From contig OZ038422.1 in assembly GCA_964036155.1 (NCBI GenBank), positions 74,795,201 through 74,859,200 on the forward strand: a stretch of 64,000 nucleotides of DNA. Reading direction: 5' to 3'. This stretch comes from Diploscapter coronatus. Lineage: Eukaryota; Nematoda; Chromadorea; Rhabditida; Rhabditidae. This document shows, piece after piece, positions 15,359-27,272 of the stretch. Under the pieces are notes generated by a model that did no database searches, was not told where the DNA came from, and saw only the letters and a list, made by a program, of their open reading frames with translations. Numbering within the stretch: position 1 is the stretch's first letter; each line of letters starts with the position of its first letter. Both the position numbers and the translations under genes were made by a program.

Positions 15359-18099
15359 TCAGCCTACCAAAGGCACTGTAGCATCGAATGTAGATCCTTG
15401 GGGCGTACTGTAGAGTTTTCCCATTGAAATTGAATCAGGAAATGTCTTTTTCAGCAAGATATGATTCAATACCGTCTGCAGAAGTTCTGCCAAGGATAAG
15501 TCGAAAGAATCAGAGTTGATGGAGGTGATTTCCTGGAATAGAGTCTATTTTGTCTACAACAGTTCTCGATCCTTTACATGAGTCCTTCGATTGATCAATA
15601 TCATAGGCATCAAGCTGGTCCTCGGACGTTTTTTGCCCTGAATCGTGTTGATGATGTCCTTCCCTCCATTGCTATTGAAGGCGCTCATTGCGTTATTCCA
15701 CAAGAATCCATACTGTTTAGAGCGCTTCAAAGAACCTCTTCTAGAAAAGTCGGAAATTTTGAAAATTAAAATATTCTCTATACTTGTTCGTAAGAGAGGC
15801 TGAATAGGATACGATATTCCCTTCCAGATCAACGACGTTTAAAAACTCAGAAGCCAAGTTTAATCGATCGGTCTTCTGTGTAGAGCCCTTCTGGTTTTCT
15901 AGACTGTTTAGTCGCTCCAGAAGAATCTGACTCAGATTTCCTTGCATTAGTGATTCCTGTAGTTCATTGGTCTCAAAGTCAAAGTGAGGATCTCCAATAT
16001 CGAGAAGATAGTCCCCAAGTATATTCTGAGTCCTCAATATATCGTCGAAATAGGCTTCGTTCTGATCCAGATTATTCATGTTTTGGTACTTCTCTGAATT
16101 GTCTAGACTCGAAAAAAAAACTAATTAATTGACTTACCACATAAAGTTTTGACAGCAGCCATAAGAAGAGGAAATATTGAGGGGGCTCGAGGACCTTTGA
16201 TGATGAAATCATTGCAGACTTGTAATTCCAAAGGGCTTTCTAGTCGAGCATCGTAATTCACCAAGTCTGCCTTCGTTATAAGACCTTCTAATATATGTTT
16301 CTTGACTGTCAGGAGTTTGTTCTTCAACCTACCTTGGATTCTCATTTCTTCCACGATTTTATTCGCAATTTCTCCCCTGTAGAATTGCTGCATAGGGTTT
16401 TTTGAGACAGCGATTTTCCGGAAAAATTCAGCCAATAACAAATCCTGCACTGGTTCTTTATTCTGTGACATCTCAAGACGACTTCTATAAAATTTAGATC
16501 ATCCCGAGCGCTCACAACCAGTCATGTCCATTAACGAAGGCCTTTGCTTGCGAAGTTTTTGCAGATTTCAATGAATATAAGGGTGAGGAGAGAATCTGCG
16601 CCATACTATTTCTAAATTACCGTACCTCAATGTTAGGCATCTTTTTATTTGTCATTATTTGATTCATCTCTTTTTTCACATGATATAAAATATATTACCC
16701 TTGCCACATGCTTTAATACAAGAGAAATCTCCTCTTTCAGAAAAAAAACGATGAAGAAGGGGGGAAGAGAAGGATGCTACGTCGTCTGAGATATTTCTTT
16801 GCAGGATATATTTTGGGAGCAAAGAAGGCGTAGCTTGACTTTGTTAATGAACACGACTGAGTGTTCGACAAACTATAAAATAAGCCTACAATAGACTTTC
16901 ATCATTCTGCAATTCGACAATAACTTCTCTCAGATCATCCAGCGCTTTTGAACTTATGTTATGACCTGAGAAGACCATATGAGACGAAATAAAACAAATG
17001 TTTCGAACTTTGTACAAGCATTTCTACAGTTGGAAGGATTAAACTAGCCCATTCTAGTCTTCTCGATCCAAATTTCTGAAACGATTTCCACAGCGTTGCC
17101 AACCAACCGGGAGTGGCTATCGAAGTAGATCCTTCAAGTAAAAAAAAAAACAAAATTGTCTTTTTCTTCAAATGGACAAACCAGATATTCGCTTCTCTTC
17201 AGTTCTATAGAAATTCTCTGTAGCCGCTTGAGGAGCAGCTTCAATTCCATTTATGACTGTAGTTGTCTCATTTCTAATGAAGTGAATTAGCATAATGGCT
17301 CCGCCTCCCGGCCCGTTCCTCGTAATTTCTCGAGCGCCCAAACATGCGGCTCCGGCCACGACTGCGTCAATGGCATTCCCTCTCAACCACATGATTTTTC
17401 TGGAACAATACAAATTGAATAATAACTCTGCAAATTTTACTTAGCAATCTGGGTACAAATAGGATTCGAGCTTGACACAGCAGCCCTATGAAAGGTGGAC
17501 TTCGTCACAAGTTTGGAATTTATCTCCCAATTAAAGAATGATGGCTGTTTTACTGTAGCTTTAGGTAAAGTTGACGGAATTAATGTGGGCGAAATCATAG
17601 GGTTTTCAGTAGAAGGAATCGGATTAATGGTAGTTTCTGCAGGCAGAGGGGTGATTGTAGTTGTTTCAGGCTTGTAGATGGATAGTTCGGGGTCCTTATG
17701 CACTGTAGGATGCACTATTTCACCAGTGTTCTTATTCAGAATAGGCACGATCTGAAATCATATCGTCTTCATTCATTTCATTACACAACTTACATCAATT
17801 ATGACTTTTTCTGTAGTCCTTGGTGGGGGTCTGTTAATTCTCCTCAAAGTCACGAAAGGACTTTCCTCCACCGGATCAGGCTTTTGCTCCGACTCTTCTG
17901 CCTTCTTGTTTAATTCTCGCGCCTCTAAAATCATATAAACCACTCCGCCAGTAATCAGCAAGATAATCAACACTATAGCCGCTACAAGCCATGGTAGTCC
18001 CCTGAAATCATGGAGTTATGGCTTATCAAATTACCGTTTATCAGAAAAGGCAACAAACCTGGCCCTGAGTTGTTCTATGTTATGGGGTGGGGCATGCAT
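15359..18099 (-). CDS. Divergent gamma-glutamyltranspeptidase-like type II membrane protein
   Basis: GGT enzymes cleave glutathione at the cell surface after self-cleavage at a threonine. The predicted protein starts MHAPPHNIEQLRARGLPW, has one membrane anchor (VAAIVLIILLITGGVVYMIL) and then a long Pro/Thr-rich stalk (TTTITPLPAETTINPIPST). The GGT fold follows: RGNAIDAVVAGAACLG, GPGGGAIMLI, INGIEAAPQAATENF, ADLVNYDARLE, GDYLLDIGDPHFD, FLNVVDLEGNIVSYSAS, YGFLWNNAMSAF and KRPRTSLMPMI. Key residues are altered: the arginine of the usual NAREVAP is Ile (NGIEAAP), the nucleophile position before LNVV reads SEF rather than TAH, and the later Gly-Gly loop is absent. The C-terminus is uncertain: I end it at TGA 15359, but a GT donor just before it could splice to a Ser-rich tail ending near 15175. 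An intron of roughly 470 nt is inferred (about 16965-16495). It may be a pseudoenzyme. Confidence 0.8.
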
Positions 18100-19110
18100 T
18101 TTCAATAGGCTATGTCATTTTTAAGCGTTGCGAATCAGGAAGGTGAGACTTTGAGTGGCATTCTGAAAGGTATGAGTGAAAAGGATAAAGATAGAGATAA
18201 AGGTGGATAAAAGAGTCTGCAAACTGCAAGGAAGAAGCTGCACTAACGGACTAAGTATATCTAAACCTATCTTCCCTCTCCTCCCTACGAACATAACAAT
18301 TTGCGACTTTTTCTCAGTCAGCTAAATGGACAACTGTGCCCTCAGCAGTCTCAGCAACTCTGCCTCTATCTTTTTATCTCCTCAGGATTTCAGATATCCT
18401 TGCTAATCCCTCAGATTTCACAAGAAAATGAATGGCGGCTTGTTGGACCCAGAGCCCATCAAATGACCGCCAACGTTTGTCCACAAAACAATTTGCCAAT
18501 TCGCGATCAATTTAAAGAAGAACAAGAAGATTAATCTATTAGATTTTACACCACTTTTTCTCTGCGCCTTGAAAATTAAATTGCTCTTACTAATAAAGAG
18601 TTTTTCTTAGTGTGAAATTAATTCATTTTTCACTTTACTAATATTATTCCTACTCAAAGAGGGTGGTCATCTTCACAATGAACTGAGTGAGGATCAGCTT
18701 TTTTTTCTTTATGCTTTATGTTTTTGAGAGAAAGTCGAACATCAAGCTTATCCTCTGCTTTATTTGAGCCAAGATTTCTCGACTCATATATTGATTCTCA
18801 CACATCATTCCTCATTCTTCGTCGGGTTTTAAATGCATGATGCAATTTCTTCAAACTGTTATGTTTTCTATGCTTTGTGTGCCTTTGTTGATTTGGGTGA
18901 AAAAGTAAGGGGAAAAGGGAGGGATTGGCGGGAGACAGAGAAACTCTTTCCATGCCATGCCTCTCTGCCTTTTTCTTTGTTCTGACCCTGCTCTTTATAT
19001 CGACGCACCAAAACTACACATTCATTATGTCATTTTTCATTGATAACGACTCACCTCAACAATTTGTACTGATTTTGCAATTTCAGAGTCAAAGATCTCC
19101 TAGGATAAAT
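18100..19110. other. Divergent intergenic region, GGT-like (-) and SWEET (+)
   Basis: About 1 kb of promoter-side sequence for two divergent genes. No coding signature, tRNA or strong repeat was recognised. TTTCAG at 19082-19086 precedes the SWEET start codon by about 25 nt and is probably its spliced-leader acceptor. Confidence 0.5.
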
Positions 19111-20197
19111 ATGGATTTATTGACGATATACACGATTTGGCTGGGATGCTTCTCGATAGCCTTCACATTTCTGCCTTTGTAAGTAAATCTAAAGCTTCTC
19201 GAAATACGTTATATTTTGAAGAATGATGGTTCTGGACTGGAAAAAGCGAGGCACGGCCGACGGATTTTCATCTGTTGGATTTATTCTGCAACTTTTCATG
19301 TCAGCTTCCGAAAATAAAAAAGTGAATTGTTAAACTTAAATTTCCAGGCAATGTTGCTGGCTTAGACACGGTCTGTTGACTGACGACATGACAAACATAA
19401 CCATAAACGGTCTGAATCTCGTATTTTCCGCCTTCTACATATCAGCTTTCGCGTACTATCAGCCGAAACGAGTGAGTTAATTACTCTTAAATACGCTAGT
19501 TAAGGTAATCATCTAGAAATACTTGATTGGTCAATTAGCAGCCTGGGCCATTACCATCAAGGCCATTTATACTTACGTGGACTGGCAAAGTAAGTCCTGG
19601 AAAAGGCATTTTTTCCTAAGATTCCGAATTTAGCTCCCAAAGATGCCCCAGATGTGATGGGCACTATAGCTGCAGGAGCTCAGATCGCGAGTTTAGCTGG
19701 TGGTATTTATGAAATCGTGAGTGTACTTTATAGACCTACAGAGCCCGCGCTAAACCCCCCTAAGCTTGACCTCAGGTTACCTAGTCCAGTTAATTCGATC
19801 CCCTTTGCATTTTGGAAAAGAGACAGAAATAATTAATCTGATCTGAAGGGGGGAGTTTAGTGTACAGGCTCAGAAAAATCAACGAGTTTATTCAAATTCT
19901 AGAAGCGAGCGATTTCGATGGGTACGACAGAATATATCCCTGCCAGCTTCCAATTCGCCATCTTCACGCTCATCCTCCAGTGGTTCGCTTTCGGCATTCT
20001 TCACGGAAACAAATTCATTGCGGTAAAATTTCAAAATACGACAACTTATGAGATTCGACCCTTTATAGGTTGCGAACTTGGCTGGATTATTTGTAAACGT
20101 GGCCACGATAGCCCTCTACCCGATATATCCGCCCTTAACCTGGACAGTGCCCATCTTCAATATTCCACCGCAAAAGAAGGAGAAGAAATCAGAATAA
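19111..20197 (+). CDS. SWEET (SLC50) sugar transporter
   Basis: SWEETs are uniporters that let mono- or disaccharides pass down their gradient across plasma or internal membranes. The protein starts MDLLTIYTIWLGCFSIAF. The first MtN3 repeat contains KKRGTADGFSSVGFILQL, CCWLRHGLLTDDMTN and INGLNLVFSAFY. The second contains MGTIAAGAQIASLAGGIYEI, KRAISMGTTEYIPASFQF, the conserved W (LILQWFAFGIL) and N (VANLAGLFVN). Seven membrane segments can be counted, and the tail PPQKKEKKSE is short and charged. Length is about 225 aa, as in the family. Six introns; one carries the repeat at 19741-19871. An AATAAA lies near 20402. C. elegans has several paralogues (swt genes), so I do not assign a number. 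Confidence 0.93.
19741..19871. mobile_element. Small inverted-repeat element in a SWEET intron
   Basis: The left end GAGCCCGCGCTAAACCCCCC is matched in inverted orientation by the right end, which reads AAGGGGGGAGTTTAGTGTAC then AGGCTC. The 131-bp unit fills most of the 190-nt intron and codes for nothing. It looks like a non-autonomous DNA transposon remnant; no target duplication is obvious. Confidence 0.5.
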
Positions 20198-20648
20198 TTC
20201 ATCCAGCATTTTCTGTACATTTCATTTGGAACCTAGAGATCTGATTATTAGATTATTATATATCACTTTCGCTAGTCCTATTTCTTCATTACGGTATTAG
20301 AAACGATCACTTGCTTGCCTTTTCTGGTGTATCTTTATGTACTGCTCAATTTTCTAGCAGATCTGTCGAATTACTGTACATTTGTTGTACATTTTACGGA
20401 CAATAAACGATTCTTTTTGTTTCATTTTTCATTTCTTTTCACCTTCGTTTATTCATCGAAATGCTTTGCCAGAGTTTGCCAGAGCCTTGCGGTAGGCGGG
20501 GCATCGAGAAATTTCGAGAGGAACGAATATTGCGATTTCAATTTCTTCGCTTCTTTTTGCGCTTCTAACTTATTCGTTTTCGAATTTCCAGAAGGTGGTG
20601 GACTTCAGAAGTCGAGTGCGTTAATTTCGCTGAGAGAACATCGTCAAA
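20198..20648. other. Spacer between SWEET and STI1 genes
   Basis: About 450 bp containing the SWEET poly(A) signal (near 20402) and the STI1 promoter. An open frame (20315-20656) is not protein-like. A GGCGGGGC box is present at about 20497. Confidence 0.5.
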
Positions 20649-22469
20649 ATGGCTGAAGCTGTGAGTTATCAGTTTATTTGTTAAATTTTTGGTAAATAAC
20701 TGATAATAAATGTTGCATTTCACATCTACTCTTCACAATTTTTTAGAGTATTTTGGAAAAGTAGACGTGGGCGGACCTTTATCGCTGATCTCTTCCTGAT
20801 AAAAGATAATTTATTTAATTTTCAGGCCGTAGCAGAGAAGAACCTGGGGAACGAGGCCTATAAGAAGAAGGACTTTGCGACGGCGCACAGCCACTACGAC
20901 AAGGCAATTCAGCTCGACCCTAACAACATCACTTTCTACACAAATAAAGCTGGTCGGAAATTCAACTTTTCCTGGAGATAAATGAGTTTCGCATTTTCAG
21001 CTGCCTATTTCGAGGAGAGCAAATACGACGAGTGCATCGAGTGGTGCCAGAAGGCCGTAAACGTGGGCCGGGAGACCAGGGCCGACTACAAACTCATCTC
21101 GAAGGCCATGGCCAGGGCCGGCAACGCTTTCCAGAAGAAGGACGATCTTAACGAGGCTGTCAACTGGTACGGAAAGGCCGTCAGTGAGCACAGGGATCCG
21201 GTAATTCACTCAACAAATAAAAAATAATAAAGATTACCTTTTAAAATTCTTTTTTTTTTACCTCTACCTCTAAAATTTTCCCTGGTTTCGCGACCATACG
21301 AAAGTGCAAAGCGAGGGAGCATTATCCTGCCTTCGCCTATCTTCCCCTAAACCTATATACTATTTCGCTTGGTCATGACAAATCAAAATGGCTACCAAAA
21401 TATTTATTTTTTCCTTTTAGGAGCTCGTGAAAAAAGTCAAGGAGCTGGAAAAGGAACTGAAAGACCAGGAAGCCAAGGCCTACGTCAATCCAGAACTGGC
21501 GCAGAAAGAGAAGGAACAGGGCAACGAATTCTTCAAGAAGGGAGACTTCCCCAATGCAATGAGACACTACAACGAGGCTGTCAGGAGGGACCCCGACAAT
21601 GCTGTTCTCTACTCCAACCGGTATAATAAACGTCTTCCTGTATTTGTCAACGGATAGGGAAGTTAAGGGGTGGAGAAACTGGGGAGAAATAAGAAAAGGC
21701 GGTTGGCAAATACAGGAGGATATGATAAACGCTTGTATCGTATCTTCTAATTTATCTCCGACTTCTAAACAACGATTGTTTTGATTTCAGGGCCGCCTGC
21801 TTCATGAAACTGATGGAGTTCCAGAGGGCTTTGGAGGACTGCGACGCCTGCATCAAGAGGGATCCCAAATTCAGTTAGTTCATTGAAAACTCCACAGAAA
21901 ATGTATTCTTGAAGATTTCATACAGTGTCAATGGAAAATCGCAGAAAAAATCTTCAGAAGAATTTTCTCCTGAAAGAAAATATTTTAGTCAAGGGCTATA
22001 TTCGCAAGGGGGCCGCTCTAGCAGCTAAGAGAGAGTGGTCGATGGCGGAGAGAGCCTATCAGGACGCGCTGCAAATCGACCCCCAGAATGCAGAGGCCAT
22101 GGAAGGGCTCGTCTCCTGCAGGAAGAACAACGACGAGGACCCCAGCAAAGCCAGGGAACGGGCGCTCAACGATCCTGAAGTGCAGAAGATCTTGAGTGAT
22201 CCTGGAATGAGGCTCATTCTCGAACAGATGAGCAATGTAAACAGTTTTATTATTATTTCTCTTTATTAATACTCATCAAATTTTCTGGAAAATAGTATAG
22301 AAAGAAAGTGAAACATGTAATCAAACTTTTAAATCTTAAAAAGTTGACTCCAAAAACCCTTAATGAACGATTTCAGGACCCCGGTGCAGTGAAAGAGCAT
22401 CTCCAGAATCCGGAAATCTTCGCCAAATTGATGAAGCTGCGCGATGCGGGTGTCATTATGATGCGCTAA
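20649..22469 (+). CDS. sti-1: STI1/HOP Hsp70-Hsp90 cochaperone, short nematode form
   Basis: HOP bridges Hsp70 and Hsp90 by TPR domains that grip their EEVD tails. The protein begins [19 protein letters not shown], which corresponds to TPR2A of vertebrate HOP, so TPR1 and DP1 are missing. This is the known architecture of C. elegans STI-1. TPR2A includes [11 protein letters not shown] and [16 protein letters not shown] charged linker ([19 protein letters not shown]) leads to TPR2B ([26 protein letters not shown]-type repeats, [15 protein letters not shown]). The DP2 region closes the protein ([20 protein letters not shown], then [18 protein letters not shown]). The end is MR and length is about 320 aa. 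Six or seven short introns, with the longest about 210 nt. Cytosolic. Confidence 0.95.
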
Positions 22470-23053
22470 TTTCTCACTACTAGATTTGGTTTTAATTTCT
22501 CCTCCAAAAATCTCATCTCGTTTCTCTTTCATCCGCTATGTGTGAATTGAGAAAACCTCAAATTCCGTTGATTTAGTGATTTTTTCTCCAAAATTGGCCA
22601 TCACTAAACTTATGGTTGTTTTATCCGAAAAATTGATTGTTATGAGTTTTATAGAATTTTTTTGCAAGAAGATAAAAATCCGGTTTTAGTTTTTCAATGT
22701 AGTTTTCAAAAACGTTACAAAATGACGTTGAAATATTTTGGCAACTTGTTTTCTTCCTAATGCTAATTTAGCATGACGAATAACATAGATAGGAATTAAT
22801 TCCCCGGCCTCTCCATATTTTTGCCTTTTTCTTTTTCACGCTCTCAGCTTTTTGCACTCTCTCACTCGCTTTTTCTAGCGGCAAACATTCGGTTTGGCTG
22901 CAAAGTATTTCGTAATCAATTCCATTTTTCTGAAATGATCGATTTTTCACAATATTGAGAATTGTGTCATTTGATAACGTTTCGAAGTTTCAGACATTTT
23001 ATCCGGTCAACCAGAAATTTGATTTCCGCTGAAAACCCGTGAATACCATAGCG
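22470..23053. other. Spacer between STI1 and galectin genes
   Basis: A/T-rich sequence of 584 bp. It holds the STI1 3' UTR and the galectin 5' flank. GTTTCAG at about 22987-22993 could be the galectin leader acceptor. Nothing else is recognised. Confidence 0.5.
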
Positions 23054-26000
23054 ATGGCTTCAGCTCCATTTCAAAATGCCGAAGAAGAATCAATCATCCG
23101 ATGTCCGGTAAGTTCTTCAAAAAAACATACATTTTCAAAAATGGCTAGTTTTATTTTTCTTTAAAAATCGATAGTATCGATTTTCGAGCTGTGACTCATT
23201 CGTTGTCGGCCAGCCAGAGCACAGACCATATTTGAAAAGAGGGAAGGAAAAGGAATTGTTACTACTGGTTTGTGCAGAGGAAAAAAACGGAAAATAGAAA
23301 AAAAGACTGTTTGTTGTGCACTTTGCCTGTGCCACCTCCACTTGAAACATGAAATTGATCACCATTTTTGGAAAATTTGAACATTTTTGACATTTTTCCA
23401 AAAACGCTGCTCCAATTAAGTTGTTCGATGATTTGCTAGAGAAAATTAACGCGATTTCCTCGATTCGAGATAATGAAAGCGAAAGGCTAAAGGACGGGGG
23501 ATTTATAAAATCTCCGCGTGCGCCCTGTTAAAATTGAGTGATTTCCTTCTTTCTCCTTTTATGCAGCAAGAGAGAGGGAGAGAAAGGGATATTGTGTATG
23601 TTTAGCACTCACCTTTTCTTCTTTCATCTTTTTTCGGCTTTAAAACTACGTGTGCAATAAAAATGCCTGTATTATTTGTTATGTTTCATCCTCCTTTCTC
23701 TCTCTCTCTCTTCACAAATTGCCAAAAGAGTCATCATTCATGGTGAGGGCTATTAAAGTGTGAACCTGTAGTCTTTACTCGTCCCCTAAGAAATGTAAGA
23801 ACGCGTTCAAACCTGCCGAATTGCTGTAGAAAAAGATGCTCGATGGGTTTGTCTCTTTCTTCCTCTCGAATTTCTGTTTATCTAAGCTTTTTTGATATGT
23901 TCTTTCATATGACATTTGTTTGGAAGAGTCTTCGCCCCTTTCAAATTTCCCTGTATGAATTGCTTATCTGCTGATTCAAGGCATCACATTTTGTCACCCT
24001 GGGCTTTCTACAACTGTCCTATGTATCCATACCTTCTGGATGCGCCGTTGAGCTGGATCAGGAAAAATCCGGTACTGAAAAATGCGAAAATTACGAAAAC
24101 TAGTCATTTTTTTAATTTTTTGTTGTTTTAAATTAATATTCAGTACTGTCTCTTAACGTCAGAAAAACTGTTTCTTCTCCACATATTTGTGTACTATTTT
24201 TAATAAGTAACGAAAATGTATGTAAAGAAGACCATGGAGAGGGAAAAGATTTTTCTTCTGCTGTTAAGAGACAAAATAATATGATACTTATTGGGAACTT
24301 GTTTGAGGAGGTCCCTTTCGTCTCGGCGATTGTGGGTGGGATGTTCCCCGGCAGAGCCGTGGTGATAGCCGGCCACGTGCTGCAGTCCAACAGCCAGAAG
24401 CGATTCGCCATCGACCTCTGCTGCGGACTGCTCATTTCGGGCGATCACATGGACAACAAGGCACTCCACTTCAATCCCAGATTCGAGTCGGGAGGATTGT
24501 AAGCTGTTTTTGGTCTTTTGTATTTTGTAGCTACCACCACCCTCTTTCCTGAGAAATAGTATGAAGAGAAGAAAACAAATTGGGGATAGTAGGGGAGGAT
24601 GGTAAGGCAATTATTGAAATAACGTGATGACGTGAGAACGTGTGTTATAGTTAGGGATAGGAGAGGATGAAAAAGTAGGGAGAAATAATGTAGGAAGGAT
24701 AACTCACGTCATTCCGTCATCTCTCAGCTGCCAGGTGGTAACAACAGTGAGCTGCACTTTTCTTTAGAAATTTTAGAAAGTAAAACAAGACTACTGTTAG
24801 ATCTAGGCAGACCTTCAGCCAGAATGAAAATTATGAGGGAGAGAGTACACAGATAAAAGTGTTCTATAGAAAGTTGATGCATAGGCGAGTCGGAGGAAGA
24901 CTAGAAGATTTTAGCTTAAGGAGGGATGCATTCGAACGATCTGACTTAATCTCTGCCTAGGTCTAACTACTTTAGCTTTTTCTTAATAATTGAAAATAAA
25001 TAAAGGTTACTATGGATTTTCCCAGAATATTGATTTTTCCAGTTTTTCTTCCGGCGACCGACAGCTGGTGCTGAATTCGTACATCGGCAGTCAGTGGGGC
25101 GAGGAGGTCAGATTCGCGAATCCCTTCGAGGAAGGCAAGCCATTCCAAGTCAGGATTCTCGTCTGCGACAAGTACTTCAAGGTGTGTAAATTCAAACCTA
25201 TGCCGAGTTTCAGCCGACTACCTGTAAAGTTCACCTGGCTTTTGAGCGCAAGGGTGTAGGGAAAAGAAAAATAGCTGTTGAACTTTACAAATTTATATTT
25301 GGAAATTATTACGTCACTTTTCAGATCGCTGTGAACGGCAAGCACCTGTGTGACTACGAGCACAGAGTGCCTGTCGACCAAATCAAGACAATCTCGATCG
25401 GAGGCAACATTCGCGCTGACTACGTCGAATTCCAGCCCCCGGTAAGCCAAGAATATGCTAATTTCGATGTTTCCTCCTAACAACTGCCACTCGCTTCCTT
25501 GCTGTAGGGAAATTAACACAATTAAAGATGCTTCTTGAGTTTTGTCTATTTTAAGAAAATATTTGAAGATTATTTTCTAGGTTGAAAACCCCCAAGATGC
25601 AGAATAAAATCGTGGAGTTTCGTCGAAAACCCTGCTCATTCCTTCATGAAAATCCCTAAAATTTGCTTTAATTCGCTAGAAGTATTCCTCTAGACCCCCC
25701 TCTAAGCGAACGAAAGCATTCGTCAAAATATTTGATTCGTTCGTTTTGTGATAATCTGTGAGATGAATCTATCCTCGATGAAATCGGTCTAATTAGCTAT
25801 TTTCGCTATTCAAAATTCAACATGATCTCATACAAAATTACTAACTAGAGAATTCTATTATTTCGAATGAAAATAAACGTTTATTTTCTGAAACATATGT
25901 TCTTGTAGATACAAGGAAGTGTGGTGGCAAAGTCAGTTGAAAGTGTGAATTTTCGATGTTTCAAAATTTCAGATTACCAAGGACGGCAATATTCAGAATG

Positions 26001-26906
26001 GAGGCAGCATTCCCAGACCGCTCAATGAAGTCACCAGAATCGACAAACCGGTGAGAAGCATAGAAGAAAAAGAGGGTATCAAACAAGTTGTAAAAGTACC
26101 CTCTGAACGAAATATTAGTTTGAAGAGATTTATAATGGATATTTCTTAAAAAAAAAATGGCTACTTTTGGAGCTTACCTCATCATTTCTTTTTTCTAATT
26201 TCCAGACGATCCCCTTCTCGCTGGCCATCCCAATCGGCGGATTCGTCTCCCCGCAGCTCATGCAGTTCACGCTGACTCCATTCATTTCCGGGGAGCGATT
26301 TGTCATCGACCTGTACAGTCTTGCTGAGTCCGTATTCCACTTTAGGATCGATATGCCTAAAGATAAGCAGAAGGTTTGGAAAAATCAGAAATTTTATTTT
26401 AAAAATTGTTTAAATGAACTAAACCGTAATTCGAAATTATGAATAAGAATTATAAAAAAAAAAAAAAAATAGCTGTAGGGTTACGATATTCGAATTGAGC
26501 ACGCTTTACAGCCCGCGGTGGTGAGAAACAGCACTCAAAATAGCGTGTGGCAGAAGGAGGAGAGGGACATCGGGGAGTTTCCCTTCCACAAAGGCATCAC
26601 GCACGACATCACGTTCATCGCCTATGCAAAGAGTGTCGCCGTGGATGTGGACGGAATGCCTTTCGTCAAATTCGTCTACAGGGTAGGAATTTGATTAAAA
26701 AAAAAAAACCGCTCAAATGCTAATTTAATAAGCAACGGAGTAGATTTTTAGACCTGAAAGAAGATCTGCTCTATTGACAAAATTTAGCATTCGAGGTTTC
26801 AAAATTTGAACAAAAATGACTCTTCCAGGGCGACGACCCTTCGAGAATCGACCGAGTGACGGTAAAAGGCGACTGCGTCCTGCAGCGATTCATTCACAGA
26901 GGATGA
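23054..26906 (+). CDS. Tandem-repeat galectin, two carbohydrate-recognition domains
   Basis: Galectins bind beta-galactosides and act in glycan recognition, in worms often in gut and epidermis or in binding of toxin receptors' glycans. Exon 1 encodes MASAPFQNAEEESIIRCP and is joined over a 1.2-kb intron to VPFVSAIVGGMFPGRAVVIAG. Domain 1 has all sugar-contact residues: ALHFNPRF (H, N, R), LVLNS (V, N) and WGEEVR (W, E, R), then NPFEEGKPFQVRI and NGKHLCDYEHRVP. Domain 2 (IPFSLAIPIGGFV…) keeps the fold and W (SVWQKEERD, FPFHKG), but where the HxNPR motif should be it has FHFRIDM, so ligand binding there is doubtful. The end is VLQRFIHRG. About 8 exons; two introns carry inverted-repeat elements. 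An AATAAA is at about 27042. Confidence 0.88.
23108..24310 (+). other. Large first intron of the galectin gene
   Basis: Donor GTAAGT follows …CGATGTCCG, and the acceptor reads TTTGAGGAG before the codons for VPFVSAI. The intron is 1,203 nt against a typical 50 nt here. It contains a (CT)n run at about 23697-23712 and no recognised gene. The weak acceptor leaves the exact exon edge open by a few codons. Confidence 0.6.
24796..24967. mobile_element. Inverted-repeat element (GTTAGAyCTAGGCAGA family), galectin intron
   Basis: The left end GTTAGATCTAGGCAGA and the reverse complement of the right end, GTTAGACCTAGGCAGA, agree at 15 of 16 positions. Inside, CCTTCAGCCAGAATGA and TCAGATCGTTCGAATGC recur in the element at 49313-49466. 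It is non-coding, 172 bp, and lies in an intron, which fits a MITE-like family. Confidence 0.65.
25223..25289. mobile_element. TGTAAAATTC-family element, galectin intron
   Basis: It begins TGTAAAGTTCACCTGGC and ends GTTGAACTTTACA; the outer 11 bases are inverted copies of each other. Total 67 bp. Confidence 0.55.
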
Positions 26907-27272
26907 AGGATTACTGTATCTTCGCTTACTGCAATCCCCTATCATCTACTTGTTCCCTGTGTAAATCACTCCAAATATACTGGTCCGCTTTCCAAACACA
27001 TTCTCATATTCACATTTCTATCTGCAAAGATTTTATGCTTTGAATAAACGCTTTATTATTTTGAAAGAAAAACTAGAATAGTTTAAAACGAATAATTAGA
27101 AATCATTCTCTAAAACTATTAATCCCGAAAGTTGCTGGTTCACAGGAACATAAAAAACGCAAAAAAAACAAAGACAAGAAATAACCGATTTTTAAAGAAT
27201 TTGATAATGTCAAAAACCTAGTGATAAAGTGATAACCGTTTTGTTCTGATCAATTCTCTTATCAGTCAATTT
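26907..27272. other. Convergent 3' region, galectin (+) and poly(A) polymerase (-)
   Basis: 366 bp with the galectin poly(A) signal (TTTGAATAAACG at about 27040). No other feature is seen. Confidence 0.5.

Noticed and set aside
15186..15413. 75-codon + strand open frame (…SIKKIPGSEMNTSLSFDEDQ)
   Set aside because: Starts with TTG only and lies antisense to the 3' part of the GGT-like gene; no splice context.
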